Assembly: GCF_039544005.1 (NCBI RefSeq) | Contig: NZ_BAABKV010000001.1 | Location: forward strand, 4,340,001 to 4,404,000 | DNA: 64,000 bases | Direction of reading: 5' to 3' | Origin: Kitasatospora paranensis | Lineage (GTDB): Bacteria; Actinomycetota; Actinomycetes; Streptomycetales; Streptomycetaceae | Notes under the pieces: generated by a model | Told to the model about the DNA's origin: nothing | Databases searched by the model: none | Seen by the model: the letters and a program-made list of their open reading frames with translations, nothing else | Program-made: the position numbers and the translations under genes | Shown here: positions 8,331 to 19,279 of the stretch, piece by piece | Layout of the letters: the number at the start of each line of letters is the position of its first letter | Position numbering within the stretch: position 1 is the stretch's first letter

Positions 8331-9233
8331 TCAGAGGCCGGTTGTCCCGGCATCGGGGGCCGCCGGGCGCACCGGCCGGCCGAACCGGCCCGGCGGGACG
8401 GACCGCGGCAGCGGCACCCGGCCGCGGCCCGGGTCGTCGGCCGCGACGACCCCCGCGACCGGCGTCGCGCCGGCAGCCGGGGTGCCCGGCACCGGTCTGC
8501 GCAGCAGTGCGAGCACCGGCACCGCAGCCAGCTCCTCACCGGCCAGCCGGGCCAACAGCTCGACGGTGAACAGGTTGTAGTCGTTGACGACCTGGTGCAC
8601 ACCCGCCACGTCGCGGGCCTCGATCCGGTCCACGAGCTCACCGTGCCGGTCCCAGCAGACACCGCGCAGGTCGCTGGCCCCGCGCAGGAACGGTGCGGCG
8701 AACATCCAGGACTGCACCCGGAGCCAACCCAGGTACTCGGCGATCCGGGCATTGCCGAGCATGGCCGCGGCCTCCTGCCAGAAGCGCAGGTCGCACCCGA
8801 CCAGCACGTCCAGCTGGCCGGAGCGGGAAGCCCGGGCGGCGGCATCGGCCCGGCGGCGCAGCGAGGGCAGCCGGGACCAGTCGCGGGCGGCCGGCCGCTC
8901 CGGGCGGCCGGAGCCGGGCGTCAGCTGGCGCAGCGCGCTGTCGGTCAGCAGCGTCCGCGCCTCGAAGATCTCCAGGAAGTCCCGCCAGGTGAAGGCTGGC
9001 ACCGTGAAGCCGCGGTGGTGCTCGGCGCGCAGCAGCCCCTGCGCGGCCAGGTCGACCATCGCCTCGCGGGCCGGGGTCGCCGATACGCCGTAGAGCTCGG
9101 CGACCTCCTTGACGGTGAAGTTCCGGCCGGCCGCCAAGCGGCCCGCCATCATCTCCTCGCGGAGCGCGTCGGCGATCTGTTCGCGCAGGCTGTTGCGCCG
9201 GATCTGGGGGCGGTCGCCACCGGTGCTCTGCAT
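8331..9233 (-). CDS. GntR-family transcriptional regulator (FCD-type)
   Basis: 300 residues from the ATG at 9231-9233, which has GGAGGG upstream. Residues about 15-80 form the winged helix: SLREQIADALREEMMAGRL, then VKEVAELYGVSATPAREAMVDLAAQGLL, the family recognition segment. The rest is a helical effector-binding domain of the FadR/FCD kind, with FLEIFEARTLLTDSALR as its first helix. The C-terminus is longer than usual and Pro/Arg-rich. FCD regulators bind small carboxylates or acyl compounds and usually repress nearby catabolic genes. The closest same-strand enzyme gene is the nitrilase-like one upstream, but no operator was identified. Confidence 0.88.
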   Translation of the reverse strand: MQSTGGDRPQIRRNSLREQIADALREEMMAGRLAAGRNFTVKEVAELYGVSATPAREAMVDLAAQGLLRAEHHRGFTVPAFTWRDFLEIFEARTLLTDSALRQLTPGSGRPERPAARDWSRLPSLRRRADAAARASRSGQLDVLVGCDLRFWQEAAAMLGNARIAEYLGWLRVQSWMFAAPFLRGASDLRGVCWDRHGELVDRIEARDVAGVHQVVNDYNLFTVELLARLAGEELAAVPVLALLRRPVPGTPAAGATPVAGVVAADDPGRGRVPLPRSVPPGRFGRPVRPAAPDAGTTGL

Positions 9234-9412
9234 GCCGGCCCACCCTCCTCGTGCGGTCGCCGTGACCCACCGCGGAAGGCGATGGCGGCTCATCTTCTCA
9301 AATCGCCCCCCGGCCGCACAAGTCCCTCATCGACACCCATACCGGACGCCCCGGCGGCGAGCAGCGGCCGGGGCGTGGCGAGACACGGGCGGACCGGCGG
9401 GCGGGCCGACGG

Positions 9413-10210
9413 TCAGCGCTGGACGGGCGCCGGGATGCCGAGCAGCCGGTCGCGGTGCACCGGGAAGTCGGCGCGGGCCTTGCCCACCTCGGCCGGGTCG
9501 AAGTCCACCGAGACCACTTCCTCGTCCGGTCCCGCCTCGGCCAGCACCCGGCCCCAGGGGTCGACCACCAGGCTGTGTCCGGCCTGCGGCACACCGCTGT
9601 GGGTGCCCGCCGTGTTGCAGGCCAGCACGAACGCCTGCTCCTCCACCGCGCGGGCGCGGGCCAGCAGCGTCCAGTGCTCGCGGCGGCGCTCCGGCCAGGC
9701 GGCGGGGACGACCAGCAGCTCGGCGCCGTCGTCCAGCAGCGCCCGGAACAGCTCCGGGAAACGCAGGTCGTAGCAGGTGGCGAGGCCGAGCCGGCCGACC
9801 GCGGTGTCCGCGGTGACGATCTCCTGGCCCGCGCCCATGGCGACCGCCTCGCCGCTGTCGAAGCCAAAGCGGTGGATCTTGCGGTAGGTGTGGGTCAGTT
9901 CGCCGTCCGGTGCGAAGAGCAGCGAGGTGTTGTAGATCGGGCCGTCGGGGTCGCGTTCGACGATCGATCCGGCGTGCAGCCAGACCCCGGCGGCGCGGGC
10001 GGCGGCCGACATCGCCTCCGCGGTCGGCCCGTCCAACGGCTCCGCCCCGGTGGACCACGCCTCGTAGGCGAAGCCCCCGACCGGCCAGAGCTCGGGCAGC
10101 ACGACCAGGTCGGCGGCGTCCTGCGCCCGGACGAGCGCCGCCGCGCGGGCCCGCCGCTCGGCCGGAGGCTCGCTGTCCGAGACCGCGAGTTGGATCAATG
10201 AAGCGCGCAC
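9413..10210 (-). CDS. Carbon-nitrogen hydrolase (nitrilase superfamily amidase)
   Basis: Thiol amidase of the nitrilase fold. The catalytic triad is in place: Glu40 in VVLPELW, Lys111 in YRKIHRFG and Cys146 in LATCYDLRFPELF, with 265 residues in total. The pattern is that of the omega-amidase/YafV-like branch, but the substrate cannot be fixed from sequence. I chose the GTG at 10208-10210 (protein starts MRASLIQ); another GTG five codons upstream is possible. The gene is divergent from the DinB-like gene at 10367, leaving a 156-bp shared promoter region. Confidence 0.88.
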   Translation of the reverse strand: MRASLIQLAVSDSEPPAERRARAAALVRAQDAADLVVLPELWPVGGFAYEAWSTGAEPLDGPTAEAMSAAARAAGVWLHAGSIVERDPDGPIYNTSLLFAPDGELTHTYRKIHRFGFDSGEAVAMGAGQEIVTADTAVGRLGLATCYDLRFPELFRALLDDGAELLVVPAAWPERRREHWTLLARARAVEEQAFVLACNTAGTHSGVPQAGHSLVVDPWGRVLAEAGPDEEVVSVDFDPAEVGKARADFPVHRDRLLGIPAPVQR

Positions 10211-10366
10211 AGTACCACCGTCCACGGCAAGAGTCCTACGATCATCACCTGAAAGCGCTGCCCTGCTGTGACCCGACAGCGTAACGTGCGGGTAGCACTC
10301 GCGCCCCCAGGTCCCGGCGGTGGCGGGCGGCGCATGTCAGGAGCTGACGGAGGGCCGGAGATACCC

Positions 10367-11199
10367 GTGACGGACAACCAGACCGTGCAGGCGTACAGCG
10401 ACGCGTGGACGCAGTCCATCGAGTCGATATGCGAGCTGCTCGCTCCGCTGCCCACCGACTCCTGGAACCGGCCCACCGAGTGCCCGGGCTGGTCGGTGCG
10501 GGATGTCGTCTCGCACATCATCGCCGTCGAGTCCGAGCTGCTCGGCGACCCGCGGCCGATCCACTCGCTCCCCCGCGACCTGCGCCACATCACCAGCGAG
10601 TTCGCCCGCTACGTGGAGCTCCCGGTCGACAAGCGCCGCTGCCACACCCCGGTCGAGATCACCAGCGAGCTGGAGTACACCGTCATCCGGCGCTCGCGCG
10701 CCCTGCGCAACGCCAAGCAGGAGCCCGCGGACCTCGTCCGCTGGCCGGCCGGCCCGCTCTCCCACGACATGCCGTACGCCGAGCTGCTCCGCAACCGGGC
10801 CTTCGACGTCTGGGTGCACGAGCAGGACCTCCGCCGCGCCCTGCACGTGCCCGGCAACCCGGACTCCCCGCCGCCCTGGTCACCCGGGACTACCTCGTGC
10901 AGGGGCTGCCCAAGGTGGTCGCCAAGCTGGCCGGCGCCCCGGCCGGCTCGACCGTGGTCTTCGACGTCACGGGCCCGGTCGAGTTCCTGCGCACCGTGCG
11001 GGTGGACGAGACCGGCCGCGGCTCGGTGGACGGCTCGGTGGGCCTCGCCCCGGACGTCCAGTTCCACCTCGACTGGGAGACCTACCACCGCCTCGCGTGC
11101 GGCCGCATCCACCCGGAGACCGCCGCCCGCAGCATCCGGGTCGACGGCGACACCGAGCTCGCCGCCCGGGTCCTCGCCCACTTCGCCCTCACCCCCTGA
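10367..11199 (+). pseudogene. Maleylpyruvate-isomerase-family (DinB-like, MDMPI) protein, frameshifted as read
   Basis: The repaired protein is 277 residues. The N-terminal DinB/MDMPI four-helix domain shows the expected LAPLPTDSWNRPTECPGWSVRDVVSHI with its metal-binding histidine, and NRAFDVWVHEQDLRRAL carries the second histidine motif. The C-terminal domain reads VFDVTGPVEFLRTVRVD and ends HFALTP. The first half is in one frame and the second half in another. One extra C in the run 10866-10869 restores DSPAALVTRDYL and a length of 278 codons. In mycothiol-producing actinobacteria such proteins are putative mycothiol-dependent transferases or isomerases. GTG 10367 has GGAG seven bases upstream. 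Confidence 0.85.
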
Positions 11200-11402
11200 T
11201 GCCCTGACCCGTCACCGGGCCGCCGCCGACACGCCGGCCCGGTGACACGCCGCCACGGCGTTACAGCGGACCGGAGGCGGGCCGCCGCCCGCGCGCGGGT
11301 CGACGCGCCTCGTGCTCCCGTACGACGTCACCCCACCGTTCCATCACCCGTTCGGCCTCGTTGTTCCGGGCAGCCCATCACCGGGCGTGAAGAAGGGGCG
11401 GT

Positions 11403-12211
11403 ATGGACGACGAGGCCGACATGGTGCTGGTGGCATCGAGCTTCCCGGTCACCGGGCAGCCGATCAGGGTCGTGATCATCGACGGCGAACCGTGGTTCGT
11501 CACGGCCGACGTGTGCGGGATTCTGGGGCGCGGCAACGTGACCGAGGCGTCCCGGGTGGCCGGGGCAGGCAACAGCCGCACCGTGCACCACCACGGAATC
11601 AAATTCAGTTCACCTGAAGCAAATGACGTTTCCACAGGTGGGAAGCCCTACGGGCGAGGGAATCCGCGCATCGGGGTCGTCAACGAGACCGGCCTGTACC
11701 GGTTGATCATGCGCTCCCGGAAGGCGTCGGCCCAGCCGTTCCAGGAGTGGGTCACCGGGGAGCTGCTGCCCTCCGTCCGGCGGGGGAGTTCGATCTCGGG
11801 CACCACCGGCAGCGGATGGCGGAGACGCTCGCCGAGGCGGTCGGGCAGCAGGTGGAGATCCTGGCCGACCTCAAGCGGGAGGACGGCCTCGGCATCCTCG
11901 TCCGCTCGGACGGCGGGGTGCACTGCCGGCACGGCGCGATGGCGTTCCGGGTGCCGGACCGGCAGGACGACAGCGGCCCGCCGTTCGGGCCGTACTTCGC
12001 CTGCCCGAGTGTGGAGCAGGTGGGCATCCGGGGCAGTGTGGCCCTGCCGCGCTGCCCGCGGCTCAAGCTGGTGGAGCTGATCCGGCTGCTGGTGCGGTCC
12101 GGGCAGCGGCGGCACCCGGGCGGCACGGTCTCCTGCGAGCTCGGCCGGGTCCGCTTCTCGGGCGCGCCGCTGGACATCGCGGATCTGCTCCGGGAGATCG
12201 GCGAGGCCTGA
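11403..12211 (+). pseudogene. BRO-family (phage-antirepressor-like) protein, frameshifted as read
   Basis: The repaired protein is 269 residues. Residues 15-120 are a BRO N-terminal domain: IRVVIIDGEPWFVTADVCGILG, then NETGLYRLIMRSRKASAQPFQEWV and GELLPSVR, the classic BRO-N ending. The C-terminal part (after about 130) is a host-type domain of unknown role with VRSDGGVHCRHGAMAF. The frame breaks after LLPSVRRG; one G added to 11782-11786 joins it to EFDLGHHRQRMAETLAE and gives 270 codons. BRO-N domains are typical of phages and large DNA viruses, yet no other phage gene is nearby. Around 11595-11640 the base composition is distinctly AT-richer than the surroundings. Confidence 0.85.
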
Positions 12212-12218
12212 CGGAGGG

Positions 12219-12254
12219 ACGGCGCCGCACCCCGCGGCCGGGGTGCGGCGCCGT
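12219..12254. terminator. 16-bp perfect hairpin between converging genes
   Basis: Arms 12219-12234 and 12239-12254 with loop CGGC. It lies between the BRO-family stop (12211) and the MFS transporter stop (12261), suited to terminating both. Confidence 0.85.
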
Positions 12255-12260
12255 TGCGCG

Positions 12261-13610
12261 TCAGCGTGCGGGGGCGGGCGCCGCCGCGGCCGCGACCCTG
12301 CGGCGCAGCCGGAGGATCATCGCCGTGCCGAAGGCCAGCGGCAGGTACTGCCAGCAGAAGGCCCAGCGGTACGCCTGCGCGGAGTGCGTCCCGTCGGAAC
12401 CGGCGAGGGTGTCGAGGAGGATGCCGATGCCGAACAGGGTGACCACGGCCCCGACGAAGCCGCCCATGTTGGCGATGCCGGAGGCGGTGCCGAGCCGCTC
12501 GGTCGGGTTGTACGAGCGGGCGTAGTCGAGACCGACCAGGGAGGCCGGCCCGTTGCTCCCCATGACGGTGAGGAGCACCAGGAGCAGCCAGAGCGGCGGG
12601 TGCCCGTGCGGCCAGGCCAGCACGACGGCCCAGCAGAGCGCGGTGGTCCCGATGACGGTCAGCGCGATCGGCATCCGGCTGCGCGTGTCGCGCGACAGGA
12701 TCCGGCCGAACAGCAGCGCGAACACCATGTTGCTGACCACCAGCAGGGTGAGCATGCCGCCGGCGGCGGCCCGGCCGAAGCCCTGGCCCTCGACCAGGTA
12801 GGGCAGGCCCCAGAGCAGCCCGAAGGCGCTGGCGGGGAAGGCCGTGGTGAAGTGCACCCACATGCCGAGCCGGGTGCCGGGTTCGGCCCAGGCGGCCCGG
12901 ATCTGCGCCCGGACGGGGAGCGCCGGGGCGGTCGGCCGCGGTGCCGGGCGGGGCCGGACCGCGCCCGGGCCCTCCCGGAGCAGGACGGCGACCAGGGCGA
13001 ACACGGCGGCACCGGCGGCCGCGGTGGTGGCGAACGTCGCCGTCCAGCCCGCCCGGTGCAGCGCCTGGGTGAGGACGACGGTGGTGACCAGGTTGCCGCA
13101 GACCCCGACCAGGCCGGTGAGCTGGGCGATCAGCGGGTTCTTCGCGGCCGGGAACCAGTGCGCGGCGATGCGCAGCACGCTGATGAAGGTCATCGCGTCG
13201 CCGCAGCCGAGCACCGCGCGGGACGCCAGTGCCGGGCCGAAGGCGGTGGAGACGGCGAAGGCCAGCTGGCCGGCGCTCATCAGCAGCACGCCGAGCAGCA
13301 GGACGCGGCGCGGGCCGTGCCGGTCCACCAGGAGCCCGACCGGGATCTGCATGGCGGCGTAGACCAGCACCTGGAGGATGGCGAAGGTGGACAGCGCGGA
13401 GGCGCCGATGCCGAAGCGGGCGGCGGCGTCCAGGCCGGCCACGCCGAGGCTGGTGCGGTGGACGACCGCGAGGACGTAGACGGAGACCCCGACCGACCAG
13501 GCCGTCCAGGCGGCGGCGCCGCCCGGTGGGAGGACGGCTGCGGGGGCTTCGAGGGGCGGACGGAGGGTGGTGGGTGCAGGACGTGTGGGGCCGGCTGGGT
13601 CCACGCTCAT
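12261..13610 (-). CDS. Major facilitator superfamily transporter
   Basis: 449 residues with about 12 hydrophobic helices split by a charged central loop (residues near 220-245, RPRPAPRPTAPALP). The loop between TM2 and TM3 reads VDRHGPRRVLLLG, the MFS motif A variant. The N-terminal 35 residues are Pro-rich and cytosolic. The general layout resembles nitrate/nitrite or sugar-phosphate type MFS proteins (WFPAAKNPLIAQLTGLVG), but the substrate is not assignable. ATG 13608-13610 (MSVDPAG) was preferred over an upstream in-frame start. It is separated from the secreted M64 peptidase gene by 96 bp on the same strand. Confidence 0.88.
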   Translation of the reverse strand: MSVDPAGPTRPAPTTLRPPLEAPAAVLPPGGAAAWTAWSVGVSVYVLAVVHRTSLGVAGLDAAARFGIGASALSTFAILQVLVYAAMQIPVGLLVDRHGPRRVLLLGVLLMSAGQLAFAVSTAFGPALASRAVLGCGDAMTFISVLRIAAHWFPAAKNPLIAQLTGLVGVCGNLVTTVVLTQALHRAGWTATFATTAAAGAAVFALVAVLLREGPGAVRPRPAPRPTAPALPVRAQIRAAWAEPGTRLGMWVHFTTAFPASAFGLLWGLPYLVEGQGFGRAAAGGMLTLLVVSNMVFALLFGRILSRDTRSRMPIALTVIGTTALCWAVVLAWPHGHPPLWLLLVLLTVMGSNGPASLVGLDYARSYNPTERLGTASGIANMGGFVGAVVTLFGIGILLDTLAGSDGTHSAQAYRWAFCWQYLPLAFGTAMILRLRRRVAAAAAPAPAR

Positions 13611-13706
13611 AATGCCCGCCAGCCTAGTCATCCCATGACCTGATCAATCCGGCGGGGTTGGCCGTGGGCCCGACGACCGCTCCGGGGGCCGCACCGCCCC
13701 GGGCCG

Positions 13707-14936
13707 TCAGCCGGTCACCGTCCAGCTCACCGCCCGGGTCATGTAGCGGTCCCGGAACGCCTCGTCGCGCACCCAGTCCGTGGTGTCCCGGACGGTGGCC
13801 GTGACGGTGACCCGCTTGCCGGGGCTCAGTGCCAGGCCTGCGGTGTCCAGCCAGCTGCCGTCCGGGGCGGTCGACACCACCGGGCGGCCGTCGACCGTCC
13901 AGTCGACCTTCAGCTGCCGCGGCCCCTCCAGCGGCAGCGGGCTGACCTGCAGCCGGGGGTGCCCCGGCACCGGGCCGGGTGCGGGCACCGCAGCGTCCAC
14001 CGGGCGCACCCGGCGGTAGATCTGCTCGATGATCGCCTCCCGCGAGGGCAGGTTGTAGGAGCCGCCGAGGGTGCGCATCACCGAGTCGGCGGTGGGGCGG
14101 TAGAGGCCGTTGGCACTGCGGTAGGCGCCGACCGTGCCGCCGCCGTCCGGCGAGGTGGCGCCGATCCAGCGCCACCACTTGGCGTGGCTGCGCAGCATGT
14201 CGTCGGCGTCCATCGAGGACAGGTTGGGGTAGTCCGAGTCGGTCGGCGCGCTGTCGTACTCGTCGCCGAGGTCCCCCACGGTGTGGCCGATCTCGTGCTG
14301 GATGATCCGGCCCGCGTCCGGGCTGCCGCCGGAGAGCGTGGTCACCCCCGTCCCTCCGGCGCCGCCGTACTCGGTGGAGTTGGCGAGGGCTATCAGGTAC
14401 TGCGGGCCCTCGTCCTCGCCCGCGTACCGGGCGGTGGCGGCCTCGTCCGCGCAGAGCAGCCGGGCGGTGCCCTCGCACCAGAAGTGCATGCCGAGCGGGG
14501 TGTCGGTGGGCCGGCCGCCCTCGCCCTCGACGATCCCGGAGACCGGGGAGACCACCTCGACCCGCCGTATGTTGAAGAAGTTCTGGTACGTCCGGAACGG
14601 TTCGATGTCCATCAGCGCCCGCCAGGCCCGGTCGGCCTGCTCCCGGAACAACGCCTGCTGGCCCGCGGTGTAGCCGTCGCCGAGCAGCACCAGGGTGATC
14701 CGGTTGGCCGGGTCGCCGACCCGGCGTATCTCGACGCTCGGGGCCGCGCCGGGGGCCCGGAGGTCGACCCGGTCGGGGGCCGGCGCCGCGCGGTCGGCGA
14801 GCGGACCGGCCGGCGGACCGATCACCGCGGACGGTGAGGGGGCCGCCACCTCCAGCGCGGCGGGCAGGATCGCGGCCGACAGCAGCACGAAGGCGGCCAG
14901 GCTCCGGACGAAACGGCCAGGGTTGCCAGGAGGCAT
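13707..14936 (-). CDS. Secreted M64-family metalloendopeptidase (IgA-peptidase type)
   Basis: 409 residues. The N-terminus is a signal peptide (basic FVRSLAAF, then a hydrophobic stretch to about residue 31). The catalytic centre is HEIGHTVGDLGDEYDS at about 214-229, the extended HExxH with downstream Asp-Glu-Tyr typical of M64. The N-terminal segment ITLVLLGDGYTAGQ is also a family hallmark. The C-terminal 90 residues (VDWTVDGRPVVST) look like a beta-sandwich domain. The protease acts outside the cell; in Streptomyces the physiological target is unknown. The leftward gene lies 209 bp beyond the end of the ABC permease gene, so it may be transcribed separately. Confidence 0.9.
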   Translation of the reverse strand: MPPGNPGRFVRSLAAFVLLSAAILPAALEVAAPSPSAVIGPPAGPLADRAAPAPDRVDLRAPGAAPSVEIRRVGDPANRITLVLLGDGYTAGQQALFREQADRAWRALMDIEPFRTYQNFFNIRRVEVVSPVSGIVEGEGGRPTDTPLGMHFWCEGTARLLCADEAATARYAGEDEGPQYLIALANSTEYGGAGGTGVTTLSGGSPDAGRIIQHEIGHTVGDLGDEYDSAPTDSDYPNLSSMDADDMLRSHAKWWRWIGATSPDGGGTVGAYRSANGLYRPTADSVMRTLGGSYNLPSREAIIEQIYRRVRPVDAAVPAPGPVPGHPRLQVSPLPLEGPRQLKVDWTVDGRPVVSTAPDGSWLDTAGLALSPGKRVTVTATVRDTTDWVRDEAFRDRYMTRAVSWTVTG

Positions 14937-15145
14937 ACGGGTGCGTCCTCGGGGCTCCGGTCACCCGGCGGGGGCGCGGGTGGGGGTCGCACAGACGTAC
15001 CCATGACCGGTGGAGGGCCGACCCGGTGGCGCCGAAATTCGCCGGACCGGACCAATGCCGGGCGGCGTGTCGGCCTTGTGCCGGACCCCTGCGGTGTGCC
15101 GACGGCCGCCGCGCACCCGGCCCGCCGCCGGGCACCACCGGGCCG

Positions 15146-16399
15146 CTACCGGGCGCCCCGCAACGCGGTGAGCGGGTCCGTCCGGGCCGCCCGGACGGCC
15201 GGGTACACCCCGGCGAGCAGCCCGACCAGGGCGCCCGCTGCCGGGGCCGGCAGGGTGGCCCACGGCTGGAGCACGGCCGTCCAGTCCCGGGCGGCGGCGA
15301 CCGCGACGACGACGGCCACACCGAGCGCCGTGCCGATCAGTCCGCCGAGCGCGCCCAGTGCGGTCGACTCGGTGAGGAACTGCGCGGCGATGTGGCGGGT
15401 GCGGGCCCCGAGGAGCGGCGCAGCCCGATCTCCTCGGTGCGCTCCAGGACGGCGACCAGGGTGGTGTTGGCGATCCCGACCGCGCCGACGACCAGGCAGA
15501 TCGCGGCCAGGGCGAGGAAGAGCCCGGTCAGGTCGGAGGTGACGTGGTCCTGGAGACTGTGCGGGTCCGGCGGCGCGGTCACGGTCAGCCGCTCCGGGGC
15601 GTCCGGGCGCAGCGCCACCGCCAGCTGCCGGGCGACCACCGACGCGGCGCCGGCCCGGGTGGCGGCGAGCAGGTGCGCGGACCGGTCCTCACCGGTGCCC
15701 GGGTTGCCGAAGCGGTCCAGCGCGGTGGTGTCGGGGACGATCATCCCGAGCAGCGTGTCGGGCAGCCGCTCGACGTCCCGGTAGACGCCGAGCACGGTGT
15801 AGGGCAGCCCGTCGATGAACACGGCCGGCTGGGCGTCCAGCCGGTGCACGCCGAGCCGGTTAGCCGCGGCCTCGCCGAGCAGCACCACCGGCAGCCGGGA
15901 GCGCTCCGCGAACGCGTCCAGGGTGACCCCGGCCGCCAGCACGGGGTGCATCGCGGCGACCGCGCCCGGGGACGCCGCGAACACCGCCAGACCGCGCCCG
16001 GCCTCGGCCCCGCCGGTCGGCGTGGCGGTGATTCGCAGCCCGTCCGGGTCGACCCGCCACCAGACCCCGGCGGCGGTGACCCCGTCGATCCGCCCGGCCC
16101 GGGCGTCGGCGTCGGCGGGCAGCCCGGAGGGCGGGTCGGTGCCCGGGGGACCCCGTCCGTCACCGGGTTGTCGGTCACCGTGACGGTGGTGGCCCTGGCC
16201 AGGTCGAACTGCCGGCCGATCTGTCCCGAGGCGGTCGCGGTCAGGCCGAGGACGGCCACGAAGGCCCCGATGCCGAGCACCGTGCCGAGCAGGGTGAGGA
16301 CCGACCGGGCGGGCCGCTGCAGGACCCCGCCCAGTGCCTCGCCGACCAGGTCGCGCAGGCCCAGGCGGGAGGCCGGACCGGCGATCGGCGCCCGGCCCA

Positions 16400-16400
<1 letters not shown>
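15146..16400 (-). pseudogene. MacB/FtsX-type ABC transporter permease, frameshifted twice as read
   Basis: The repaired length is 419 codons. The N-terminus GRAPIAGPASRLGLRDLVGEAL precedes TM1 (VLTLLGTVLGIGAFVAVLGL). A large extracytoplasmic MacB domain follows, then three C-terminal TM helices beginning LFLALAAICLVVGAVGIANTTLVAV and the family motif ERTEEIGLRR. Two single-base losses break it: one in G5 at 16145-16149 and one in C4 at 15406-15409. After repair the C-terminus reads LTALRGAR and stops at 15146. The start ATG overlaps the ATPase stop by one base, so translation is coupled. With the adaptor and ATPase it forms a MacB-like exporter or envelope-signalling complex. Confidence 0.85.
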
Positions 16401-17118
<718 letters not shown>

Positions 17119-17122
<4 letters not shown>

Positions 17123-18789
17123 CGGCCGACCACCACCTGGTCGCCCGGCTGAAGCTTCGCCGCGTCGACCGGGGTCACCGCGACGAAGCCGTCGGCGTCC
17201 ACCCCCGTGGTGACCGGGACGGTGATCCGCCGGCCGGCGCCGTCGACCCGGGTGACCGCCGTCCGGCCGGACGCCTCGGTGTAGACCGCGGCGACCGGCA
17301 CGCTGAGCACCGGCGCGGCGGTCGCCTCCCGCTCCACCGTGATCCGCACGTTCTGCCCGCTGAAGCCGGCCGGCAGCGGCTCGGCCGGGTCGATCCGCAG
17401 CGGCAGGTACGCGGGCCCCGGCTGCGCACCGCCCGCCGCCGGGCCCGAGCCGGGCGCGCCGCCGTCCGGGTTCCCGGCACCGCCCGCCGGGGCCGGGCTG
17501 CCGGCGCCGCCCCCGATCGCGATCACCTGCCCCGCCGGCGGCACCGTCGTCGGGGAGCCCACCTCGTGGACGACGCCCTTGGCCGTCCCGCCGGTGGCCT
17601 CGGAGAGGATCTCGACCGCCATGCCCGGCGTGATCCCGGTCGCCTGCGCCGGCGTCAGCTGCCCGGTGACGGCCAGTGCGCCGCTGGTGAGCGAGAGCAG
17701 CGGGCCCGGAACGGGGGCGCCGACGGAGGCGTTCACGGCGGTGACGGCGGCGGGCAGGACGGGCAGGAACACCAGCTCCCCGACGGGCACCACCGGGCCG
17801 TTCGCCTCCTGGGCCCTGGCCAGGGCCTGCCGGTCGTCGGCGAGCTTCCGGCGGGCATCGTCGAGCTGCCCGGCTGTGCCGGCCCCGTCCACCGTCGTCC
17901 CCGCCCCGTCGGCGCCGGCGGTGGCGGTGGCGGTGGGAGAGGCCGCGGCGGGCGCGGCGGCCCGGGCTTGGAGCGCGTCCACGGCCTGCAGGTCCGCGTC
18001 CACGGCCTGCTGGGCCGCGTCGACGGCCTGCTGGGCGGTCGGACCTGCGGTCGGGGCGGGGTAGCCGAGCGCGCGGTAGAACGCGGTGACGGCGCGCGCG
18101 GTGCCCGGCCCGTAGGTGCCCTCGGCGTCGGAGCCGCGGTCGTGGCCGAGCGCGGCGAGCGCGGTCTGCAGCTGGGTGACGTCCGGGCCGCTGGTGCCGG
18201 GCCTGATGTCGCGGTACGCGGGCACGGCCCCGGCCAGCACGAACAGCGGCTGGCCGGAGACCTCGGCCAGCTGCTGCCCGTTGGCCACCGGGTCGCCGGC
18301 GGCCACCGACAGCCGGGAGACGTAGAGCCGGGTGATGTCCGCGGAGGCGGCGGCCGGGGTCACGTCGTACCGGGTCGGCGGGTAGACCAGGCCCCGGGTC
18401 ACGGTGGAGCGGGTCAGCACGCGGAGTGCGGCCGGTGCGGTGAGCAGGGTGTCGTGCGGTGGCGCGGTACCGGCCGCGCGCTCGGCCGGCGACTTGATCA
18501 TCGTCGCCGCCCCCAGCCCGCCGCAGGCGACCAGTGCGGAGGCGGCCGCGACGGCCAGCAGCGCCCTGCGGCGGCGCGCCATCCGCGAGCGGGCCGGTGC
18601 GGCGGCGGCCGGGCCGTCCACGTCGTCCGCGGTCCCCTGGTCCCCGCCGTACGGGCCGGTGGCCTCCCCGGCCGCGCCGACGCCGTCGGCCCGTTCGCTG
18701 TCGGGCCTCTCACCGCCGGGCCCGTCGGGGCCGCCGCTCTCCGCCGGGCCGAATTCCGGCCCCGGCCCCCGCACAAGGTCGCCCAACAC
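17119..18789 (-). CDS. HlyD-like efflux adaptor with peptidoglycan-binding domain
   Basis: 556 residues. A 65-residue acidic, Gly-rich cytosolic tail precedes RRRRALLAVAAASALVACGG, a single TM anchor. Residues about 105-190 start the adaptor fold (VTRGLVYPPTRYDVTPA, VAAGDPVANGQQLAEVSG). A peptidoglycan-binding type 1 motif, GTSGPDVTQLQTALAALG, follows, then a coiled, Ala/Gln-rich hairpin (AAQQAVDADLQAVDALQAR). The C-terminal beta domains contain SVPVAAVYTEASGRTAV. This is the membrane-fusion-like partner of MacB-type transporters in Gram-positive bacteria, tying the complex to the cell wall. First gene of a three-gene operon; the GTG start at 18789 is the only upstream candidate with a G-rich leader. 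Confidence 0.85.
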
Positions 18790-19279
18790 CCAGCCCCCAG
18801 CCGGTCGGGACGAGCGCAGCGGAAGGCCGCGCGCGCTCGTCTGTCGAATTCCGCGCAGCAGAGGAGGGAATTCCGCATTCCCCGCCGCGCCCCCGAGCGA
18901 GCCGCCTCAGCCTACCGACCGGCACCCCGCCGGCAGGGGGCCGACGCGGCCGTGGCCGACGCCCGAATACGGCCGCACCGGCCCCGGCTGCTCCGTTCGG
19001 AGCAATCCCGGACACGCCGCGGAATGAGCGGCGGCGACATTCCGGCACGCCTCCCCCGGATTCCGCGGAACGGCGCCCGGAAATCCCCGTCCCCGTCACG
19101 GGTCGCACCGGGCGCCCCGGTCCGGGCCGGACCGGTCCGCCATCCTGCCGCGGCCCGGCCCGGCGCACCAGGCGGTTCACCGGCAGTTCGGGCGGGCCGC
19201 GACCGGGCGGCGGCACCGGCGGGGTCTCGGTCGGGCGCGGGACCCGATCGGGTGCAGGGGCGGGTCGGCGCGGTGCGGG
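18790..19279. other. Intergenic region upstream of the ABC operon
   Basis: 490 bases with no supported gene. It should contain the ABC-operon promoter (leftward) and the 3' end of the BenE transcript. A direct repeat of GAATTCCGC flanks 18850-18880 and several ATTCCG motifs recur up to 19065. Frames across it show no coding bias. Confidence 0.4.

Noticed and set aside
11403..12211. Prophage remnant.
   Set aside because: Only one phage-like gene is present; there are no integrase, capsid, terminase or attachment-site signs around it.
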